36,446 nt of DNA from Akkermansiaceae bacterium. GTDB lineage: Bacteria > Verrucomicrobiota > Verrucomicrobiia > Verrucomicrobiales > Akkermansiaceae. Position 1 is the stretch's first letter; each line of letters opens with the position of its first letter. The notes under the pieces were generated by a model. It was given only the letters and a program-made list of their open reading frames with translations. It was not told where the DNA came from and made no database searches. This document shows, in pieces, positions 32,311 to 36,446 of the stretch. A program made the position numbers and the translations under genes. The stretch covers positions 1 through 36,446 of the forward strand of contig JAIPKB010000029.1 in NCBI GenBank assembly GCA_021733795.1. The letters are read 5' to 3'.

Positions 32311-33105
32311 GTGACCGACGCGCCGAAACTGATATTTCTGGGAACCGGGACCTCCGTCGGGGTACCGGTCATCGGCTGTGACTGCGGAGTTTGTCGCTCG
32401 GTCGATCCGCGCAACCGGCGGCTGCGTTCGTCGGTGGTGCTGCGGGCTGGGGCGGTAAGCCTGCTGGTGGACTCCGGCCCCGATTTGCGCGCCCAAGCGC
32501 TGCGGGAGGGCTTGCGGGAACTCGATGGAGTGCTCTACACCCACTCCCACCTCGACCATGTGGCCGGGTTTGATGAGCTGCGGGCGTTCTGTTGGCGGCG
32601 GTCCGCCCCCCTGCCATTGCACGGTACTGCGGAATGTCTGGAAACCCTGAAAATCATGTTTGCCTGGGCATTTTCCCCTGACAACGCTTTCAAGGGGTAT
32701 GTGAAACCCGATCCCAAGGTGGTCGAGGGGCCGTTTCACTACGGCGACCTGCGGGTCACTCCGTTGCCCGTCGAGCACGCATCGGTGGCGACGATCGGTT
32801 ACCAGTTCGAGTATCCGGGGATGCGGCGGCTGGCCTATCTGCCCGACGTGAAACGGATCCCGGTCGACACCCTCCGCTTGCTGCGCGGGGTGGATGTGCT
32901 GGTGGTGGATTCGCTGCGGACCACGCCGCATCCCACTCATTTTTCGCTCGATGAGGCCCTGGCTGCGGCAGCGGAAGTGGGGGCCCGGGAAACCTGGCTG
33001 ACCCATCTGGGGCATGAGAATGATCACGCCGAGCTGTCCGGGCGGCTGCCGGCCGGGGTGCGGGTGGCATGGGACGGGCTCAAGGTTTTGCTGGAGGACG
33101 CTTAA
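32311..33105 (+). CDS. Metallo-beta-lactamase-fold hydrolase, PhnP-like
   Basis: A 264-residue protein starting at GTG, set by the promoter seven bases upstream. LIFLGTGTSVGVPVIGCDCG begins the fold with a Cys cluster (C23, C25, C28) like the zinc site of PhnP. THSHLDHVAGFDELR (77-91) is the metal-binding HxHxDH. Later ligands are in PVEHASVATIGYQFE and YLPDVKRIP, then VVDSLRTTPHPTHFSL. PhnP cleaves cyclic ribose phosphodiesters; related enzymes act on other phosphodiesters. No phosphonate-lyase genes are nearby, so the substrate here is open. Confidence 0.82.
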   Translation: MTDAPKLIFLGTGTSVGVPVIGCDCGVCRSVDPRNRRLRSSVVLRAGAVSLLVDSGPDLRAQALREGLRELDGVLYTHSHLDHVAGFDELRAFCWRRSAPLPLHGTAECLETLKIMFAWAFSPDNAFKGYVKPDPKVVEGPFHYGDLRVTPLPVEHASVATIGYQFEYPGMRRLAYLPDVKRIPVDTLRLLRGVDVLVVDSLRTTPHPTHFSLDEALAAAAEVGARETWLTHLGHENDHAELSGRLPAGVRVAWDGLKVLLEDA

Positions 33106-33111
33106 CAGGGC

Positions 33112-33140
33112 TTGCATGGGGTGGGGGAGTCCGCCATGCT
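33112..33140 (+). promoter_or_regulatory. Promoter of the TIGR03790 gene, probably leaderless
   Basis: TTGCAT (33112-33117), 17-bp spacer, CATGCT (33135-33140), seven bases to ATG 33148. In-frame starts at 33112 and 33136 fall inside the promoter and are rejected. Confidence 0.55.
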
Positions 33141-33147
33141 TCCCGCC

Positions 33148-34752
33148 ATGAGAAGAACCCTTCTGGCTTTGATCGGATGGTGCTGCGCGACCGCCAGCGC
33201 CTTGGCCACGCTCAAGCCCGCCGAGGTGGCGGTCGTTTACAATTCGGCGCTACCGGAGTCGGCGCAACTCGCCCGGCTCTACTGTGAGCTGAGAAAGGTC
33301 CCGGAAGCCAATCTGATCGGACTGAAATTGCCGGTGGCCGCGGATATTTCCCGCAGTGAGTTCGACACCACGATCCGCAAACCGTTGCGGGACGAGTTTC
33401 AGGAAAGGGGCTACTGGGAACTCGGGTTGGACGCCAACCGGATGATGCTGCCGGTCAAAAATAAAATCCGGGTCATCTTGCTGATGCGCGGAGTGCCGCT
33501 GCGGATCAAGCCGGAGCCGAAACCAGCGGACTTCAAGGCCGATCCCAAGGACCCGCTCAGCCCGCGGGATGAGGCGGCAGTGGACTCCGAACTATCGTTG
33601 TTAGGGGTTGAGGGGCTGCCCGTCAAAGGGGTGCTGGAAAACAAGTTTTACCAGAGCGAGAGCCCGCTCAACGAGTGCAAGCTGCCGTTCGTCATGCTGG
33701 TGGCCAGAATCGACGCCGCAAGCGCCAAAACCTGTGAGCGGATGATGCGTGATACCGTGGAAACCGAGACTGCCGGACTGTGGGGCATGGCCTACGTGGA
33801 TCTGGCAAATAAGGGAGACCAAGGCGAGGGGTATAAAATGGGCGATGACTGGTTGGAGGCCGTGATCGCCGCCAACCTCAAGGCGGGCATTCCCACCGTG
33901 GTGGACCGGTTCAGCGACACCCTGCCGAAAAACTACCCGATGGGAGACGCCTCACTCTATTACGGCTGGTATGACTGGCATGTGAGCGGCCCGTTGCTCA
34001 ATCCGGCCTTCAAGTTCCGCAAAGGAGCGGTGGCGATGCATCTCCACTCGTTCAGCGCCCAGCAACTGCGGGACGTCACCAAGAACTGGTGTGCTCCGCT
34101 GTTAGAGAAAGGCGCGGCGGTGACGGTAGGCAATGTGTACGAACCCTATCTGCACCTGACCCACAACCTTGGGATTCTGCACCAGCGTTTGCTGTCCGGC
34201 ATGACCTGGGTGGAGGCCGCCTGGGCGGCGATGCCGGTGGCATCGTGGCAGGGGGTGGTGCTCGGCGATCCGCTCTACCGCCCGTTTGCCCGACTGAATG
34301 GAAGCGGTCCCAGACTCAAGGAGAATTCCAGTTTCATGGCCTTGCGGATGGCGGCCCTCAAGTGGGGGGACGATCCAGCCGAGTATCGCAAGCAACTGCT
34401 GGCAGCCTCCGAGAGGATGAAAAGCGGCACCCTCGCGGAGGCGCTCGGGCTGTGGCTGGTATCCCGCGGAAAGTCGGCCGAGGCCACCGTGTTTTTCAAC
34501 GCGGCCAAGGAACATTACCCCACTCCATCCGACAAAATCCGCCAGGATTTCAACCTCATCGCCATCCAGCGCGCGGCACCCGGCGGCAAAGCCCAGGCGA
34601 TCAATGCGCTGCGCGCCGCGCGCAGCCGCTGCGGCAAGGCTCCGGAGGCCGTCGCACTGGCCGCCTGGCTCGATATACTCGATCCGCCGCCCCCGCCGGC
34701 GGCGAATCCCAAGAACTCGAAGAAACCGGCAGCCACCGGGAAAAAGAAGTAG
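33148..34752 (+). CDS. Exported TIGR03790 family protein of unknown function
   Basis: A 534-residue protein with signal peptide MRRTLLALIGWCCATASALA, selected as start by both signal peptide and promoter. The core follows the TIGR03790 pattern found in planctomycetes, verrucomicrobia and some others: VAVVYNSALPESAQLARLYC, IRVILLMRGVPLRI, PLNECKLPFVMLVARIDA, LWGMAYVDLANKGDQGEGYK, and YYGWYDWHVSGPLLNPAFKF, then VGNVYEPYLHLTHN. The family has no known activity. The last 100 residues are helical, with a Pro-rich stretch and a Lys-rich end. The DUF2851 gene follows after 43 bases. Confidence 0.82.
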   Translation: MRRTLLALIGWCCATASALATLKPAEVAVVYNSALPESAQLARLYCELRKVPEANLIGLKLPVAADISRSEFDTTIRKPLRDEFQERGYWELGLDANRMMLPVKNKIRVILLMRGVPLRIKPEPKPADFKADPKDPLSPRDEAAVDSELSLLGVEGLPVKGVLENKFYQSESPLNECKLPFVMLVARIDAASAKTCERMMRDTVETETAGLWGMAYVDLANKGDQGEGYKMGDDWLEAVIAANLKAGIPTVVDRFSDTLPKNYPMGDASLYYGWYDWHVSGPLLNPAFKFRKGAVAMHLHSFSAQQLRDVTKNWCAPLLEKGAAVTVGNVYEPYLHLTHNLGILHQRLLSGMTWVEAAWAAMPVASWQGVVLGDPLYRPFARLNGSGPRLKENSSFMALRMAALKWGDDPAEYRKQLLAASERMKSGTLAEALGLWLVSRGKSAEATVFFNAAKEHYPTPSDKIRQDFNLIAIQRAAPGGKAQAINALRAARSRCGKAPEAVALAAWLDILDPPPPPAANPKNSKKPAATGKKK

Positions 34753-34795
34753 TTCCAACCCTCCTGATCTTGACTGCAACACCTGCTGACTGGTT

Positions 34796-36169
34796 ATGAC
34801 ATACGGGTTTCTCCATGAGCTGATCTGGCATCCGCCGCTGGCCTTCGAGGAATGCGGCGGTGGCGACAATCCCAACGAATTGGAACTCCAGGCGCTGTGG
34901 TTCGCGGGGGCGTTCGGCCGGAACTTCCGCACCACCGACGGGCGCGGGGTCAAGGTGGTCCAGTTCGGCGAATGGAACCGTGGCGCGGGACCGGATTTTT
35001 TCCATTGTGCGGTGGAGCTGGACGGAGCACTCAAAACCGGCCCGGTGGAACTCGATCCGGTGGCGGCGGACTGGGAGGCCCACGGTCATGCCGCTGATCC
35101 TGCGTTCCGCGAGGTGGTGCTTCATGTGGTGTTTTGCGAGGATGCGCGGCGCCCGTTCACGCGCACTTGCGAGCACCGGGACGTGCCGCAGGTGGTGATT
35201 TCCCAGCATCAATTGGCGGATGCCCTGAACCGTCCGCCGCGGGAGGTGGCCATCGCCCATCCCGGCCGCTGCGTGTTTCCCCTCAAAGGGCTGTCCGCTG
35301 CAGCGCTGACGGAATTGTTGGATGAGGCGGCACGGCACCGGGCCACGGTCAAAGCCCGCCGCTGGATGCGCACCGAGGACGCCCACGGTCGCGATGCGGC
35401 GCTCTTCCACGCCACGGCGGAAACGCTCGGATACGGCGGCAATGCGCTGGCGATGCGGCTGCTGGCCCAGCGGGTGCCGCTCGCGTCGCTCAAACCCCGC
35501 GCGGAGGCGGTCGAGTCGCTGTTGTTCGGGGTGGCCGGTTTCCTTGCGCCCGAACTTCACGAGCAGGCCCCGCCGGACACCCGGGAATATCTGCGCGGCC
35601 TGTGGGAACAATGGTGGCGCAACCGCGGGGATTTTGAAGTGGCACCGGAGCGGCGGATTCCATGGAAACTCCACGGCCAGCGGCCCGCCAACCACCCCCA
35701 CCGGCGGATCGCCGCGCTGGCCTCGCTGGTGGCCGTCTGGCCGCAATACCGGCGGCTGGCCCTGGCCCGCCCGTTCAAGGCCAAACCCGTGCTCGATTTC
35801 CTCGGTGGCTTGAAGCATGATTTCTGGTCGCGGCGGCACACCCTCACCTCGTCCGAGACCGCCCAAGGACTGGCGCTGTGCGGGCGCACCCAGGGGCTGG
35901 AATTGCTGGCCAACCACCTGGTGCCGCTGGCGCTGTGGGAGGACGGGATGAAGTTCAAGGATTACCTCAAGCTGCGCCATTCCGCGCCTAATCAGAAGGT
36001 GAAACGCTGCTCCATCCGGCTGTTCGGTTCGATGATGCTGGCACAACCCTGGCTGCGCCGGGTGGCCCATCACCAGGCCATGTTGCAGATCTATCACGAC
36101 TTCTGCCTGGAGGACTTCAGCGACTGCGATGCCTGTCCGTTTCCGGAGCAGCTCGCCCAATGGAGATAG
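34796..36169 (+). CDS. DUF2851 family protein
   Basis: A 457-residue cytosolic protein. Family points: LHELIWHPPLAFEECG at the N-terminus, FGEWNRGAGPDFFHCAVELD, PVELDPVAADWEAHGHAADP, VVLHVVFCED, then FLAPELHE and LAQPWLRRVAHHQAML, and a Cys-rich C-terminus (DFCLEDFSDCDACPFPEQL). Members occur in Bacteroidetes and Verrucomicrobia and have no established function. The GPDFxxAxxxxxxxxxxGxVExxxxxxDW-type motif resembles a nuclease-like core, so a nucleic-acid role is possible but unproved. A TTGACT -35 candidate (34770) has no well-placed -10. Confidence 0.8.
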   Translation: MTYGFLHELIWHPPLAFEECGGGDNPNELELQALWFAGAFGRNFRTTDGRGVKVVQFGEWNRGAGPDFFHCAVELDGALKTGPVELDPVAADWEAHGHAADPAFREVVLHVVFCEDARRPFTRTCEHRDVPQVVISQHQLADALNRPPREVAIAHPGRCVFPLKGLSAAALTELLDEAARHRATVKARRWMRTEDAHGRDAALFHATAETLGYGGNALAMRLLAQRVPLASLKPRAEAVESLLFGVAGFLAPELHEQAPPDTREYLRGLWEQWWRNRGDFEVAPERRIPWKLHGQRPANHPHRRIAALASLVAVWPQYRRLALARPFKAKPVLDFLGGLKHDFWSRRHTLTSSETAQGLALCGRTQGLELLANHLVPLALWEDGMKFKDYLKLRHSAPNQKVKRCSIRLFGSMMLAQPWLRRVAHHQAMLQIYHDFCLEDFSDCDACPFPEQLAQWR

Positions 36170-36185
36170 ACCCGCGCTTGTTGCC

Positions 36186-36386
36186 ATGATCATCACACTC
36201 AACGGAACCCCGCACGAAATCCCCGCGCCCGTGACCCTCGCCGCCTTGTTGGAAACCCTCGGCCTGGCCGGGCGGCCGGTGGTCGTGGAACTCAATGAAG
36301 TCGCCGTCTTGCCCCGCGATTATTCCACCACCACGGTGCCCGCTGACGCACGGTTGGAGGTGGTGACGCTTGCCGCGGGCGGCTGA
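36186..36386 (+). CDS. thiS: Sulfur carrier protein ThiS
   Basis: A 66-residue ubiquitin-like protein ending in the required Gly-Gly (TLAAGG). ITLNGTPHEIPAPVTLAALL and VVVELNEVAVLPRDYSTTTV match ThiS. After adenylation by ThiF and thiocarboxylation it donates sulfur to the thiazole ring of thiamine. ATG 36186 follows the DUF2851 stop by 16 bases. The next gene, likely thiG or another thi gene, lies beyond the right edge. The last 60 bases hold no gene. Confidence 0.88.
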   Translation: MIITLNGTPHEIPAPVTLAALLETLGLAGRPVVVELNEVAVLPRDYSTTTVPADARLEVVTLAAGG

Positions 36387-36446
36387 CTGAAAATGGGCTC
36401 CCGGGGAAATAATCAGGAAACCGTGTTTTTTTCCTTGTCAGCAAGC

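Noticed and set aside
34601..36295. Long minus-strand frame opposite the DUF2851 gene
   Set aside because: Antisense of a recognised family gene, with no domain, signal or promoter.

Overview
The window is GC-rich (AT-rich only in short intergenic stretches) and almost fully coding outside three repeat-filled gaps. Gene content fits a free-living member of the Verrucomicrobia (Verrucomicrobiae). Pointers are a large secreted RCC1/FGE-fold protein, an SHD1-domain protein, TIGR03790 and DUF2851 family proteins, hairpin-rich intergenic DNA, and near absence of Shine-Dalgarno sequences. The phylum is inferred from gene style; there is no rRNA gene here to confirm it. No tRNA, rRNA, CRISPR array or intact transposase was seen.

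Layout. 1-2453: a Sel1-repeat protein cut by the left edge, a HIT hydrolase with a lipase-like alpha/beta hydrolase, and an RlpA lipoprotein. 2454-3562: a gene graveyard holding a copy of the ahcY 3' end and a collapsed higBA toxin-antitoxin pair. 3563-6838: one giant secreted protein. 6839-7642: tandem and inverted repeats plus the ahcY terminator. 7643-11829: the S-adenosylmethionine cycle block: ahcY and metK, a 505-bp element with terminal inverted repeats carrying a four-helix-bundle gene between them, and a divergent ArsR-methyltransferase regulator with an operator-like dyad. 11998-19416: housekeeping genes (rsmB, ppnP, an SHD1 protein, der, rplQ, rpoA, a small AP2-like protein, trpB).

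19635-27442 is a phosphate island on the minus strand: phoU (fused to an ArsC/LMW-phosphatase-like domain), pstS, pstC, pstA, two different pstB genes, then a DUF47 PhoU-like gene and pit. High- and low-affinity phosphate uptake thus sit side by side, each with a PhoU-type partner. The two PstB ATPases have complementary motif losses. PstB1 keeps LSGGQ but lacks the Q-loop Gln and H-loop His; PstB2 keeps those but has lost LSGGQ. A heterodimer would have exactly one consensus and one degenerate ATP site, an arrangement known from asymmetric ABC exporters and unexpected for a phosphate importer. The PhoU fusion has Asp in place of the catalytic Cys, so its second domain looks like a binding or sensing module. 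These two are the strongest candidates for something new.

27867-36386: a pfk-sulP pair, then on the plus strand an aminotransferase, a PhnP-like metallo-beta-lactamase-fold protein, a TIGR03790 protein, a DUF2851 protein and ThiS. Several genes have a -35/-10 pair placed so that transcription would begin at or within a few bases of the start codon, suggesting leaderless mRNAs.
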